64,000 bases of DNA from Diprion similis (GCF_021155765.1 NC_060114.1:17776501-17840500), one strand, 5' to 3'. Positions 52,501 to 64,000 are shown, counted from the stretch's first letter. Numbers and translations are program-made. Notes: generated by a model from the sequence alone, not told the origin.

Positions 52501-55500
52501 GGTACAGAGAGTTTGTTAAAAATTCACAAAACTTGTATGGATAAAATGATTAATTACGTCTGTGCTAAAGAGTTAATGACTCTCTTGAAACATTAATCAT
52601 CAATCTAGTCGTCAACTGTCTTCCAGCTCTGGAAAATTTCTAAGTCATTCGATATTCATTATTCGCCGATACGCTGATATATAGATGAAGTTTTACTGAT
52701 TGTGAGAGAAAGAAAAATATATCGTACGATTCCGAATCGTCTGACGCTATTTTTATGAAACAATACGTAGCTGATAATTTTTTCACTGGCAAATATTATC
52801 GGAATTCAGTTTAACCAGGATTAATATTACGCTAGTCACTTCCATATTTATTATTACAAATATAAACAAATATCGTAATCGTAATCGTACACGATTGGGA
52901 ATCCGTCGGTAAAATTTTCGGTGTCGTCTAAAGACGACTTTATTTATACGTGTACTGGCACAAGAATTGCTTTATTAATTACAATGAATATTGCATGGAA
53001 GACGATACTCTGTTCTCTAATTTGCATTCGCACTTACGCAATTCGCATGCAAATATTAGACTTATTCGAGAATACGATTATACCGCCTCTTTTTGGGAGA
53101 TTGGAAATTCAAAAAACGAATGTGCCTTACGTATCCTACGGCCAACACTCAAAGTTCGATAATAAAACAAAGCACGTGCGTTTATATAATCATGTACGGT
53201 GTGCAGAAAATCACGTTATATATAAAAGAGAAATAAACTTCGAATTTTACAGAACTCCATAATTTATGTACCTATCTATAAATTGCGAACTTTGATTCCC
53301 CCGTTTAATTGAAACAAAGTACACTGAATACGAACTTAAATCTAACCAGACATCGATTGTCTTTTTTTTATTTAATCCTGATTTCTGGATCGCATATATC
53401 ATTCGTTTGAATTTCTTTGAATCAAAGAATAAGAATTAAAGGCACGGAAACAAACCGAAGTGCAAAAAAAAAAAAACGAAAAAGGAAATCAAGCACAGAA
53501 ATTATTTTCAAATCACATCAAACATTTTAACATTCTTTCTTCTCTTTTTAACATTCCTTTTAATATCGCGCACCGCCAAGAGTTTCAAAATTGAAAAGTA
53601 GAATAGAAAAAAGAAAAAAAAAAATAGATTTTTTTTCACCGAGTCTTTGCCTTTGATTTCTAAGAGAACGGCCTTCCTGCTCACGAACAGCTCAGAAGAC
53701 AATCAGGTGTAAACTCGTGCGCGTTTGCCGGCAGCATCGAGACGACTGATTGTGAATTCGAACGGCATCAATTGTGCCCGGTGGTCGAATCGAAACTAAT
53801 TTTCGCAAACTCATGCGGTCGCTTCCGCATTAGACGATAATGATGAAGGATTATAAAATTGGCAAAAGACCGGGTCGCCCGACAATCAACGATCTCGCGA
53901 TTGGCCGTCGCCAGCCAATCGTAAGCTAACGTCTCTGTTCACGCATGCGCAGCGGCGGATTTCCGAAATGAGTATAAACTGGCGATATTATTGTTATTGT
54001 AAAATTGTTAATGATGTATCAAATGGTATGGAAAAAAAACATTCGATGGACGCGTATTTTGTACGAGGTAAAAAGGCGGACTTTGAACGAGAAGATTGTA
54101 GGCCGTTAACGTACGTAGGTGTAGGTATAAATAATTACAATTAGCGACTTTATATTCACGAAAAAGATCTTTCAAGTCAATAGTTCTCGCTTGATTGTTC
54201 TTACTCGATTCTCGCAGTGAAATTCCTTCTTACAATTTTTTGCCGATCGTTGAGATCTTGAATTTTATCACTGACAAGCAAAACTGCGATACGTCGAATT
54301 TTACACAATACAAGATTTACGCATATCTGCACAGTGCAGGTATAAATGATAAGATTTGTATACTTATGTATACAATATCTAGTCCATATTTCGATTAAAA
54401 CTTCTGACGTAGCGTAATATTATGATTAATTGTTAGTGGCGAGAGGAACCTCTTTGATAATTGTGACATAATTTTGAAGTTATAAGAAATATGAAAGTCG
54501 GTTTGTGCCTTCAGCGATTACGTAATATCGCTCTATGTATGCCTTATACATTGCTCGATGAAGAAAATGAACTGCTTGCTACATCAGCGAATCTCATTTC
54601 CACTACATGAACTTACTTTACAACGTTTCGTTAAACCGATTTACAAGGTATCAGCTATCTTTCAAGAATCGCTAAAGCGAGAATAAATTTAGATATGAAA
54701 AATCAAGTACGGTGCTTCGACCAGCTTGATTTACAAAAGATTTCAACGACGTGATACTTTTTCCAACATACGTATTAGAAATTTTTTTATGATGTTGGAG
54801 TTAGTAACGTTGTTGTAACAAAAGATGGGAAATAATTTCCTTTTTTTTCAATTTTATAATTACTCAAGGAACAAAGATTTCAAAATATGAATATATTCTT
54901 GCTTTCTTACGGTTTACTGAATTTTAAACAATTCTTAAGTTGCGAAATAATGGCTTTTTTCTCAACATAAATTGTTACAATAAGGTTAGTAACTTCGACA
55001 TAATGATTTCATTCTGTTTCAACTAATCGCCGAAGATCATCAGTACTTTTAAAATGAGCTATGACCAATGAATTACTAAAAATAATAGATTTTGGATTAA
55101 TCGATTATTTTTCAAAAACTCAAATAATCGATTATAATCGTTTCAAAAAATGCGAAACAATCCATGAATTTTTACCGTTTCAATCGAGTCGTGTCTGATT
55201 ATTTTTCGAACTGGATTAATTGATGCATCCATGATTTTTAGCCACGTGGCTATCACTATTCCAGAATTATTTGATTCGAATCGATCACGCATTGATCGAG
55301 GTACGAATATTTTAAATTTTCCATATTTTCGTGAACAGAAAATTTTCAACCGACGACAATATCCAAATTATCGACATTCTATAAATAATTTGTCAAAAAG
55401 TTTGAGCTGAACATTATATAACTGTAATATAAAATCATAATTTAAAATCAATTTTTCCATATATGTACAAATTAATTTACTGCCTCGGTCGGAAACGAAA

Positions 55501-58500
55501 ATTAATTTTACCTACAAGTCAGCGTTAATTAACCCTAACATAATAAAGTAAATAATTTACACCAAGAAAATTGTAACAGTTGTCTGTGATAACGACGATT
55601 AACTAATCATGTTTATTCAACTTTCGAATATATGATTAGTAATTGTGTTGCACTCGCGTGTTTATGTGGTCAGAAAAAATGGAATAATAAACTCAGAGCA
55701 GATTATCTGTACAGAATACGAAAGCGTGAAACACGTGATAAGATATTGAACCACGATGTAGTTACATTACAGACATATAATATTATCCACTAATGTATAC
55801 GCAGGCAGAACTAATACGTCATTTCAAACGTGTGTAAAAATTTACATATATAATTTACGTATCGCAGTGTAGGTCAATAAATACATTGACATCTATAATC
55901 TTAACATTAACCTTAAGATCACTGTCATCATCATCGCGTGACTCACACGTGATCTTGCACTGCCAAGTGCCAACCCCTGTAAACTCAAGGAATTACGGAT
56001 TTCATCTTTCAGAACACGCAAAGCTGAGGGAAAAAAAGAAGAAGAGAATAGAAATTAAGTGATAATAGTATATTGTGTAACTAGGGACGAAAGTTGGCGA
56101 TTGTAAATCACACGAGTTGCGGTCATCAACTTTTGTCGCTTGTCACACACGATAGTTTTTATAACAAGTGCATGAAAAGTAGTCGGGCTTTGCGTGGTAG
56201 TTTTACGGCACGCGAGTGGTCAATTTCTTCTCCCTAGAAACGAAAGTGAAGCAATTGTGAACTGCGCATGCGCGAACCTAACCTCACAATACCGAGCTGA
56301 AATTGGCGACTTTCGTCCCGCTCACCGCTTAGATAAATTTTGTAAGCAGTATTAAGGCTTACCTGACCCCGCCTTATTGTTAGTACACCGAAAAAAATGA
56401 ATTTCAGTTTTTACTATTTCAAACAGTAACGCGGAATCCAGGGTCCCTAACCAGTAAAATAGTACAATAATTTAGTAATTTTTACTGTTTGAACAGTATA
56501 AAGTTCTACATTCAAATATTACTTTTCTACACATAAATTTTGAATTTGAGCATTTTTGTAATAAATATGTTCAATTAAATATTAAAACCACAATCTTACT
56601 ATTTGAAACAATAATGTTTAATAATCGCACTATTATTTATTCATGATCATTTTTTTCCGTAATTAATGCGTAAAGCGTGATGTCAGACTTGTTCGCGACA
56701 GCGCATGCGCGCAGTACAGAAAATACCATTTTTAACCACGGTCTTACACACAGATCTTGCAACCAGGCAGAATTTTAACAGGAGGCAGGGACTCCACTAT
56801 TGAAGAAAAATCCAGGTGGCGCTGCGATCGAGAAATACATAAACATAACCTAAATCGTGCGCGTGACTGATGTACTACATGCTAGTTTGGGTTTACATTT
56901 TCGATAATATGATGTTATTTATGAGTTGTGTCGGATAATTTACTCAGTATCTTGATTTTTTATAGAAAATTTCAACTACTATATAATTATTTCAATTACT
57001 TTGTTATCTTTTTGCAAAGATTCGTCAAGGGGCTTGAAAAAAAAAGATCATTCGGGGTTTGAACCCAAAATAACTGGGTAGTACCCTATACCTGAACGCA
57101 CTGTGCCACGTTTTCTTTAAACGAATAAAATTTACAGAACATATTATCTAAAAGGAGATTTTTTGGTTAGGATGTAAGACCGTGGTTAGTGTTCAATGCT
57201 CGTGTGATACGCATGCGCGACTATCGTTATCTTTGCCACACCGGGTGTCTCTCGATCGCAGCGACGCTAGCGGTTTGGTACGTTAAGAGGCCCACGTCGA
57301 AACCCACAGTTGCAAGACCGTGTTTTTAACTCCTAGGACTTAAAAGTGTTCTTTTCGGCACTCTGCGCATGCTCACTCGTAGACTCACTCTACCATCACA
57401 GAAACGGGCACAGTTTATTGTGTACGGAAAAACGCATGAAAAAATCCGTTAAATAAGCTCGCCTTATGTAAAATCAAGTGTAACCTGACTTGAAGATTTT
57501 TTCAGCGAATCCAATTATATTCTCTATTATACGTGAATACAAAGTACCGGATTTACTCATTTTGCTATTATAATTATAATTTGTCATTCACGATCCGTAA
57601 ACTTGACCTCTAGCCGGCGGCGATATGATATTGCTCATGCATTTCAAACGCGATGAAAGATTATGCAGAATATGTTACAGAAAATAGAAATGTACAGCGA
57701 ATTGATAAATTCAAAGTGTACACAACGCTTTGTGTAAGCAGATAAACCGCAAATACTTCCAGAATTTTCAACCACCCGATTATACAATCATTCAAGAAAT
57801 TGACATGAACCGAATTCACAAATCACCAGATTTACACAAGTTTTAGTGAAAAATGTTTTTTATCACCTAAGTAGATAAGATAAAAAACTTCTGACACAGT
57901 TTTTTATCAATTTTTTTTCTTTTATCAAATTTTGTTTTAATTTCCATTTTTTTTTCTTGCGAAAGAGAGAGAGAGAGAGATCTAGTATGCGGTAAAATTC
58001 CGGATTATTGGGAGCGTCTATTTCACAAATTAATTTTTGCATATGGGATATTCCACGCCAACTCTGATCAATTGTATTCAATTCTGAATCTTTTGACGCA
58101 AGAACACAGAATCGGATTGAAAAATATCAGTTTTGAGAAATACGTCAAAACAAGAAACAAAGATGAAGGCACCTGACATTTCAATAAAAATCAAGTAATC
58201 TGATGATCATGATGATGGTGGTGGTGATGATGACGATAGTACGAATAACTATGGGTTTGGTAGGGATGATATGCTTGTAGCTGGCACCTTCACAAGTATA
58301 TACCTACACAAGTAAAAAAAAAAAATACATAATTTAGTTCCCCAATATGTGAAAATATTTGACGCATCAAAAGCCATGGACTTAGATATAATATATGGTG
58401 TTCGAAGGCTAACGAGAAAGGTATGAAAAGCTACAATGGAACACTGGGATTACTTGAATTATCATTCAACAATTCCCCAAACCCAGTATTGTGAATAAGG

Positions 58501-61500
58501 AAGACAAGAAAAATTACATCAAAATTGTAATGACAACTAATGCACATCGAAAATATTGCCAAGCTAATGAAAGCCTCGATGATGATGAAAAAAAAAGTGT
58601 CAAGTATGAGAATTTCATCGCATTTCATTCATTATTGAAGAGTTAGGCGAGGTTAGAATTGGGGTTAAAGAGAGAATTCGCGGGCCCGGGGAATGGGATT
58701 CATTGTCAAGATTACAACCGATGGTGATTACGATATGGTCGGTAAGCAGTTATGTAATATTGCCGATCCCCAACAACCAACTGATGCCGTTCCCATGAAA
58801 ACTGCTGATATCGTATTGCTAGAACTTCGCGCGCTAGAAACGAGAATTAATAGTCTTATCGAACATCAAAGGCATCATCTAGAAGTGACAAATATAATTT
58901 ACTTCGATTACAACGTGGTCTTATGACTTTGTTGTACAAGGTGATATCTCAATATATGAAGAGTGAAAATGAAATGCAAAATAAAAGTGAATTTGAAAAA
59001 AGACTTTTTTAATAATCCGGAATTCTATCGCATCCTCCCTCTCTCTCTTTCTCTCTCTCTCGCAACAGAGAGAGGAAAAAATGATGAGGTATTTAAGAAA
59101 AAAAACTGACAATAAGTGATAAAAAAAACGATGTACCAAAATTCTATGCTATCATATTACAGCGGAGTTGGAATGACTGAATTAATGAATCATTAAAACT
59201 AAATAATCAATTCTTATCGTGTCAAAGGTGACGCTGGAAGGATCCAACAGACGAACCGCGATGAACCAATTTTCAGCGATAAAACGAGAGAGAGATTGAA
59301 GACTTCGAGGCGCTGGATGGAGTCACGCGATTGCAAAACTTGTGTTTTTGCCGTTCTTGCTGTTCCTTCAAACTCCGCAATTGACCAATTATAATCCATA
59401 CGCGTTACATCCGCTCTAAATTATGCACTCAACATATAATTGACTGAAAAAAAAATTTCTGCAGCCGAATTCATGCATGAAATTTCAATTCTTCTTCAGG
59501 ACTAACGATTTTATTTCAAAGGATATCTCTTTTCAATTAATTCAATCAGCAGGAGAAACATCGGTGATGTTTTTCTCGTAAAATAACAGGATTCGATTAA
59601 TCGTTTTTTCTATTAATCAATGTTTTCGGTTAATCGTTATCCTAATGAATCGACTAATCGAAGTTGCTCCATAATAATTTTGCAGGTCAATCGGTATAGG
59701 AATCGAAATCGTCGATCAATCGATTAATTGGATAAACGATCGACAGCTTCGATTAATCGATTAATCGCACAGCAGTAGTATTTATAGAGTAATTACTGGA
59801 ACATCGTTGAGAAAAAAGTGTTTGTGTGATCTCGAAAATCGTGCAATATTCGAACGAATAATAAATTTCTTTTCCTTCCTTTGCGTCACTATAATAAGGA
59901 CGGAATTAACTAAGGCTTATTTTGTTCGGTTAATTTTTATTGAATTATAGTCTTATTCATGGCCAGTCCGAAGCAGAAATATTTTAAAAGCTTGACGTCC
60001 GATCGATTGCCAGACATAAATAAATAAATCGATAGGTAGATAAGGAAGCAGCATAAATCCGGTTTGACGTATATTGCAAATAAGTATACATGTAGGTATG
60101 GCATGAATATCAGATCGTAACTCTGGTGTTCTGCAGCCCATGACAGAAAACGAATGCTGCCGCGAGTTCTCAAGGTTCATTACGATTTGGACATTGCACT
60201 TAAACGGTTTTCGCCGTTCGAAGTTCGAATGTAACGTTTGTATGTGTTGCTGCAATATGTCTATGCAAATACATATAATTGTGAAGTGTGTACGTAGATA
60301 CGTAAGTTGGGCCAAAAATCAAAAGAAATCTGTTTAAAATGGCGTTACGAAAATCATTAATTAATTACACAGGTAAAAGAAGGCTCTTTTCATATCCACA
60401 CAGGCACATCTATACGAGTATACAACCCATGCTTTTTATGCAATATGTATATACAACATCCGACCGTGAGGTACACATATTATACGACTTGACGTCATCG
60501 TACCGATTATACGAAGCATGTTGCTGCCGTACAATAAGGGGCTTAACCCCTTGACTGGCAAAAGCGTCTATAGACGTCCTCTAAATATTTCATCAATATC
60601 TTTGAAACGACTTGACCCATCGTCTTGAAATTTAAAACTCATGGGTATTCGGTCGCTGAATTCAAATTTGAGGTCAGATTTTCAATATTAAAAATAGCCG
60701 AACCAATATGGCGGATGAAAATTGATATTTGATCAAATCTGTTCGAAAAATACTACTCAGAAGTTTTCAAGATCGCCGATTACGAATCTCAAATCAGATT
60801 TGGAAAATTCAAGATGGCAGATCTAATGTGTTGGACGAAAACTGTTTCAACTGGATTCGATCAGATTTTAACTTCTTGCTCCCTGTATTAGATCCACTAT
60901 CTTGAATTTTTAAAATTTGATATCAGATTCGTAATCAGCGGCCCTGAAACCCCCTGGGTAGAGTTTCTTGACCGAATTCGATCAAATTAAAACTTTTTGT
61001 CCGCCACATTGGATCCACCATTTTAAATTTTGGGATTCTAATATCAAATTCATCACTCAATAAGATTGATTAATATTTTTCCTCTGCCAGAAATGGCACG
61101 CAAAGTGAGTTTCGCCGTGCCAGTCTAGGAGTTAAAGGCCTTAAATTTGTCGAACGGTTGCGACCTCATGCGAAATTTAAAATCAGCGACTCACGCCGGC
61201 CCTTACAATCGGTATTAGACCAATCAGTGACGTCCTTATCAAAACAGCGCGACCTTATCTAGCTCGACTTTGGTAGCGTGTCCCGCCTACTTCATAAATC
61301 TAATAAACCAATTATGTCATGATTGGATGAAAATTTGTCTCATCATCAAGAAAATCACTAGTCGCAATGATTATTCATCACTAATGCTAGTACAGGTCTT
61401 CGACACGTTGTACTAGCTATCATTTGATTCGTGATATACAAAATTTTATACCTCGGAATACATGGAGTACACAAAATGATAAAATGATGTAAAATAACGG

Positions 61501-62163
61501 TTGGAAGAGGGGTGAGGAGAAGGGGGAGGGGGGGAGCTTCAACCAAAGGGACATCAAGTCTTATTAATCGTCACTTCGTGTACCAGGTGCTTCTTTATTA
61601 GTCAACAATTTGTTTCGCTCTTCCGCTGCTTAGGCCGCTGCTGGCCGGCGAATAACTCGCGAGTCACGCAGCTCCAAACATAAAAGATAATGATGATAGC
61701 GCGCTGAATCGAGTATATAAGGTAGACCCGTTATATTTTCAAGGTTATAAGCGCGTCGCGCGATGGTCGGTCGATATTTAAAAATTATGAGCGTATGAAG
61801 GATCGGTTTTAATCAATAGTCAATTTTCCATATTTTCTTCAATTTCCCGCCATCGTTCAGCCAATGGGAATCGTTCCTCGAGCAATTAGCGAATTCAATT
61901 GTCGTTCGAAAATATGACAGTTGAAAGAATCGTCTACGGCGAAGTCGGCTAATCATAGAAATATAACGCCATCCCCACTCTTGACTATATACTGATAAAT
62001 ATCAACCAACGACGCGTGGTGACAATTGTATTGAAGTATACATTGTACTATTAAATTCGAACGATTCGCTAACCGGATGTGAAGAAAAAGACGTACGTTT
62101 TTTTATTATGTTTTCGTAATTAATATATTATCGTAGTCACTCACCTCTCGTTGAGTTCGCCAT
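49596..62163 (-). CDS. G6PD: Glucose-6-phosphate 1-dehydrogenase
   Basis: First enzyme of the oxidative pentose phosphate pathway, oxidising glucose 6-phosphate with NADP+. Exons on the minus strand: 62163-62145 (inferred), 51786-51662, 51542-51178, 51094-50726, 50643-50414, 50279-50074, 49975-49815, 49695-49596; 524 residues. The nucleotide-binding motif GASGDLAKKK is split by an intron near residue 48. The active-site signature RIDHYLGKE is at about residue 205, and EKPFGRD and [19 protein letters not shown] are also present. The C terminus is [12 protein letters not shown]. The 19 nt first exon (MANSTR plus one base) fits the phase of the second exactly and has a good GTGAGT donor, but the 10.4 kb intron it implies needs transcript proof. 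Met at about 51731 is an alternative start. Confidence 0.92.
52112..52544 (+). pseudogene. Unidentified reading frames, overlapping in two frames
   Basis: A 92-codon frame (52112-52390, including [19 protein letters not shown] and [18 protein letters not shown]) overlaps a 61-codon frame (52359-52544) in a different phase. The residue mix looks protein-like rather than repeat-derived. I recognise no family. It could be a decayed gene with a frameshift, or chance. Confidence 0.2.
56083..56320. repeat. Short element with GGGACGAAAGT inverted ends
   Basis: Left end GGGACGAAAGTTGGCGA and right end TTGGCGACTTTCGTCCC are inverted. The interior is unrelated and non-coding. No convincing target duplication. 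Confidence 0.5.
56737..57322. mobile_element. Related hAT-like element, 586 bp
   Basis: Starts CACGGTCTTACACACAG and ends (reverse complement) CACGGTCTTGCAACTG, flanked by a perfect 8 bp direct repeat TTTTTAAC on both sides. A further inverted terminus GTAAGACCGTG lies inside at about 57174-57184, so two elements may be nested or tandem. The ends resemble the family at 18898 and 39797 but the interior differs. Confidence 0.8.
57038..57113 (-). ncRNA. tRNA-like Pol III unit (SINE or tRNA-derived remnant)
   Basis: Read on the minus strand: an A-box-like TGGCACAGTGCG, then about 35 nt later a B box GGTTCAAACCCC, whose flanks form a T stem (TTGGG/CCCGA), followed closely by a run of nine T, a Pol III terminator. 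The 7 bp acceptor stem of a real tRNA is not formed, so this is more likely a tRNA-derived repeat within the 56737-57322 element. Confidence 0.4.
57966..57981 (+). repeat. GA dinucleotide tract
   Basis: Eight GA units, non-coding. A second CT/GA tract lies at about 59035-59075. Confidence 0.85.
58198..58242 (+). repeat. GAT/GGT trinucleotide tract
   Basis: Imperfect GAT and GGT triplets; non-coding context. Confidence 0.8.
58693..58926 (+). CDS. Small reading frame with a phage tail-fibre-like motif (hypothetical)
   Basis: A 77-codon frame. Its first half ([20 protein letters not shown], then [10 protein letters not shown]) fits the pattern GDyDMxGkxLxNixDPxxPtDAVxxK, which recurs in phage tail-fibre proteins and in some virus- or transposon-derived proteins of animals. 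The next part ([20 protein letters not shown]) is a heptad-like helix, as in a coiled-coil stalk. The frame may be a fragment of a larger mobile-element gene. It lies in the inferred G6PD intron 1 on the opposite strand. No start context or neighbours support expression. Confidence 0.35.
   Translation: MGFIVKITTDGDYDMVGKQLCNIADPQQPTDAVPMKTADIVLLELRALETRINSLIEHQRHHLEVTNIIYFDYNVVL
60543..61135. mobile_element. TTAA-flanked (piggyBac-like) non-autonomous element
   Basis: Both ends carry TTAA: TTAACCCCTTGACTGGCA on the left and, read in reverse, TTAACTCCTAGACTGGCA on the right. TTAA targets and C-rich ends are the mark of piggyBac transposons. The ~590 bp interior has repeated GATCCACCATTTTGAATTT-type blocks shared with 18525-18690. 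No transposase. Confidence 0.75.
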
Positions 62164-63354
62164 TTCACAGTGACTTATGCTTCTTCAATTTCCTTTCACG
62201 ACGGTTATTCTTTGCTCCACTTTACAGCTATAATACACGGCGAGACTTTCCTGCTTCGACTGACAGCCGGTTGTACTCGTAAGTCGATTTAATCTCTTCC
62301 AACACACGCTCGTTCGCAGCCCGCGATCGACTGACTCGAATTGATACGAACGAGAATATTATATACCTATACGAAGTTAAGTAATCTGTAGTCGCTGTTC
62401 AGGTCGTGCTTATGTCACCCTGCGTATCGCGTATAGACGACAGTTTCCCAGATACATGTGATTACTCCATAGTGTGGCGAGTGGCTGTATGCACCTACAC
62501 ATAAAGGTGTTGATGCGTATGTGAGGCTGGCCTCGCGACACTTCTATCCTTGTCCTTGAGGGCCTTGACCGGCATCCCCGTTTCTTTTGACCGTCAAATT
62601 TGCACGTGAAATTCGGTCAATTGTTATCCTGGCATTACGTATGAATTTAAAGGATATCGATCGCAGTTTTTATGCTACAGGAAATTAGAACGCGATTTTG
62701 TATCACTTTAACTTATATCTTCTTTCTATGCAGTATACACTATAGATGAATAGATATTTAATCATCAATGAATTCCACGTAAACGTCGAGTCATTAGTCT
62801 TTTTTTTCAAGTACTTCGGGCTAATGGCGTTGTGAATTTTTAGTCAGGAACACGTGGGTGCGGTCTTTTACTTTCTGCAGGCTCTGTAGGAACGCTTATA
62901 CCTATATAATTGATGGTAAAGAAGAAAGACGATCTAAGATAAATGAATTGCACATACAGCGCTCTCTGTCGCCATTTCGTGAAACTAGTAATTTATGGTT
63001 CACGAGTTTAGCAGAAGACAAAAATCTCGATTTCGAGACGATTTTGAGGGATATTCGACGTAATTTGAAGGTAACTCGCGCTAAATATCCACATAAAAAA
63101 ATACATATTCACGGTTTGCTCGTTATTCAGTTGAACGTACATTTTCTTCCATCTTAGAGTATTGAATTAAAATTTATTATCATGAAGAGAATTGATTTCA
63201 CTGCAACATAACCTCATTTGTAATATATTTGTCGAAAAACGTTCGAAATTTGAATCAATTTCAATTTTTCAAAATTAGATTAGTTGTTATACGGTGTTGC
63301 TTTTTCATATCATAAACCAGATTCAATTTCTCGTGTCAAACCAGATTTGACAAG
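62164..63354. promoter_or_regulatory. Divergent spacer between G6PD and CHCHD1
   Basis: About 1.2 kb between start codons. A TATA-like TATATAATATTC (minus strand, about 62358) may serve G6PD. An exon-like open segment lies at 62881-63070. Confidence 0.5.
62881..63070 (+). other. Exon-like open segment of unknown identity
   Basis: It is bounded by a good acceptor (TTTACTTTCTGCAG) and a GTAACT donor, and one frame is open throughout (including SPFRETSNLWFTSLAEDKNL and FETILRDIRRNLK). It does not join in frame to CHCHD1 and no partner exon was found. It may be a 5' UTR exon, part of an unrecognised gene, or chance. Confidence 0.3.
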
Positions 63355-63883
63355 ATGAAGATCACAGCCCTGCTGAGAGGAGCTCGAACACCCCAAAATC
63401 CACTAAAAGTACCTTTTCAACCGATTCTCCCAATGAATTTGAGAGATAGGGTATCCGGGAAAGCTGATAAAATATCAGGTTATGAATTTTTTCATAAATA
63501 TTATCAGAATCTTTTTCGTTGATCTGAATGTAATTTTTTACCTTTGCATCACAGTTTCGATTTACTTTATTTCACGCAATCTCTTTCAACAACGAAACTA
63601 AAACAAACTTCATAATCAGTTGTGAAATTGATGACATTTTTTTTTTACAGATGTTTCTTGTCTGCAGGAAATAGCCGTACTTTTTAGCTGTTTATCGGAA
63701 AATGAATTCAAGGAATCATTGTGTCCGAATGAAGTAAAGTCTTTCCAGTTATGCAGCAAAATGAGTTTGGCAAAAAGATATCAAAAGAAACAGGACGAAG
63801 CGCAAGGTGGCGCTGGAACAAATCCCAAATCTGTATCATCAACCACAGTTAATCGTGTTCTGCGACGATTTCCGTCAATTTGA
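63355..63883 (+). CDS. CHCHD1: CHCHD1 / mitochondrial ribosomal protein mS37
   Basis: Small-subunit protein of the mitochondrial ribosome, imported through the intermembrane-space disulfide pathway fold. Exons: 63355-63478 and 63651-63883; 118 residues, the same length as human. The twin CX9C motif is exact: Cys45 and Cys55 in SCLQEIAVLFSC, Cys66 and Cys76 in LCPNEVKSFQLC. The basic N terminus (LLRGARTPQNPLK) and the C-terminal NRVLRRFPS also match the family. AATAAA signals lie about 30 and 90 bases past the stop. Confidence 0.94.
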
Positions 63884-64000
63884 ATGTATTTATAGACGAT
63901 AAAATGAACCGCTAATAAACATATTGTAATGAATTTTAGAGAAAAAAGAAGATCACTATCAACTTTTTGTCCAATAAATAATATTTTCCATGCCCAAGAT

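Larger units (their letters stand above)
51787..62144 (-). other. Inferred 10.4 kb first intron of G6PD (or intergenic)
   Basis: No gene of known family was recognised. It contains inverted-repeat elements at 56083-56320, 56737-57322 and 60543-61135, a tRNA-like Pol III unit, GA/CT and GAT-type microsatellites, ATCGATTAATCG-rich stretches, a reading frame at 58693-58926 with a tail-fibre-like motif, and open frames near 52112-52544 of unknown origin. Confidence 0.5.

Noticed and set aside
57038-57113. Functional tRNA gene
   Set aside because: No acceptor stem and weak A box; kept only as a tRNA-derived repeat.

Overview
The window is nuclear DNA from an insect. It holds spliced genes with many short GT-AG introns, AT-rich spacers, a sensory neuron membrane protein (SNMP1) gene and short TTAGG-type repeats. 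Hymenoptera is my best guess, from gene content and general look, but nothing in the sequence proves the order. Exon joins were set by hand from splice sites, reading phase and protein family match. Every complete model sums to a whole number of codons.

Layout, left to right: GTF3C1 (TFIIIC B-block subunit, minus, 3' part outside the window); NIT1 amidase (plus); EMC3 (minus); PTPDC1-type phosphatase (plus); Lap1/Erbin-type LRR-PDZ scaffold (minus); SNMP1 (minus); TRMT61A tRNA m1A58 methyltransferase (plus); an orphan frame-broken reading frame (minus); gamma-tubulin (minus); STRIP (plus) with an intronless DEDDh-exonuclease-like gene nested antisense in intron 5; glucose-6-phosphate dehydrogenase (minus, with an inferred 10.4 kb first intron); CHCHD1/mS37 (plus).

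The genes are mainly housekeeping genes in alternating orientation. Five neighbouring pairs are head to head, four of them with start codons only about 1.15-1.22 kb apart. This suggests shared bidirectional promoter regions, but the pairs do not form a common pathway. There is no operon, CRISPR array or phage-like cluster.

The spacers and introns are rich in small non-autonomous inverted-repeat elements. These include a family with CACGGTCTT ends and 8 bp target duplications (hAT-like), a TTAA-flanked piggyBac-like element, several fold-back elements and two near-perfect hairpins. The most unusual observations are three GC-AG introns in the gamma-tubulin gene, a nested exonuclease-like gene whose last catalytic Asp is replaced by Asn, a transposable element lying in the gamma-tubulin/STRIP promoter spacer, and a small reading frame in the G6PD first intron that resembles a phage tail-fibre-type motif.
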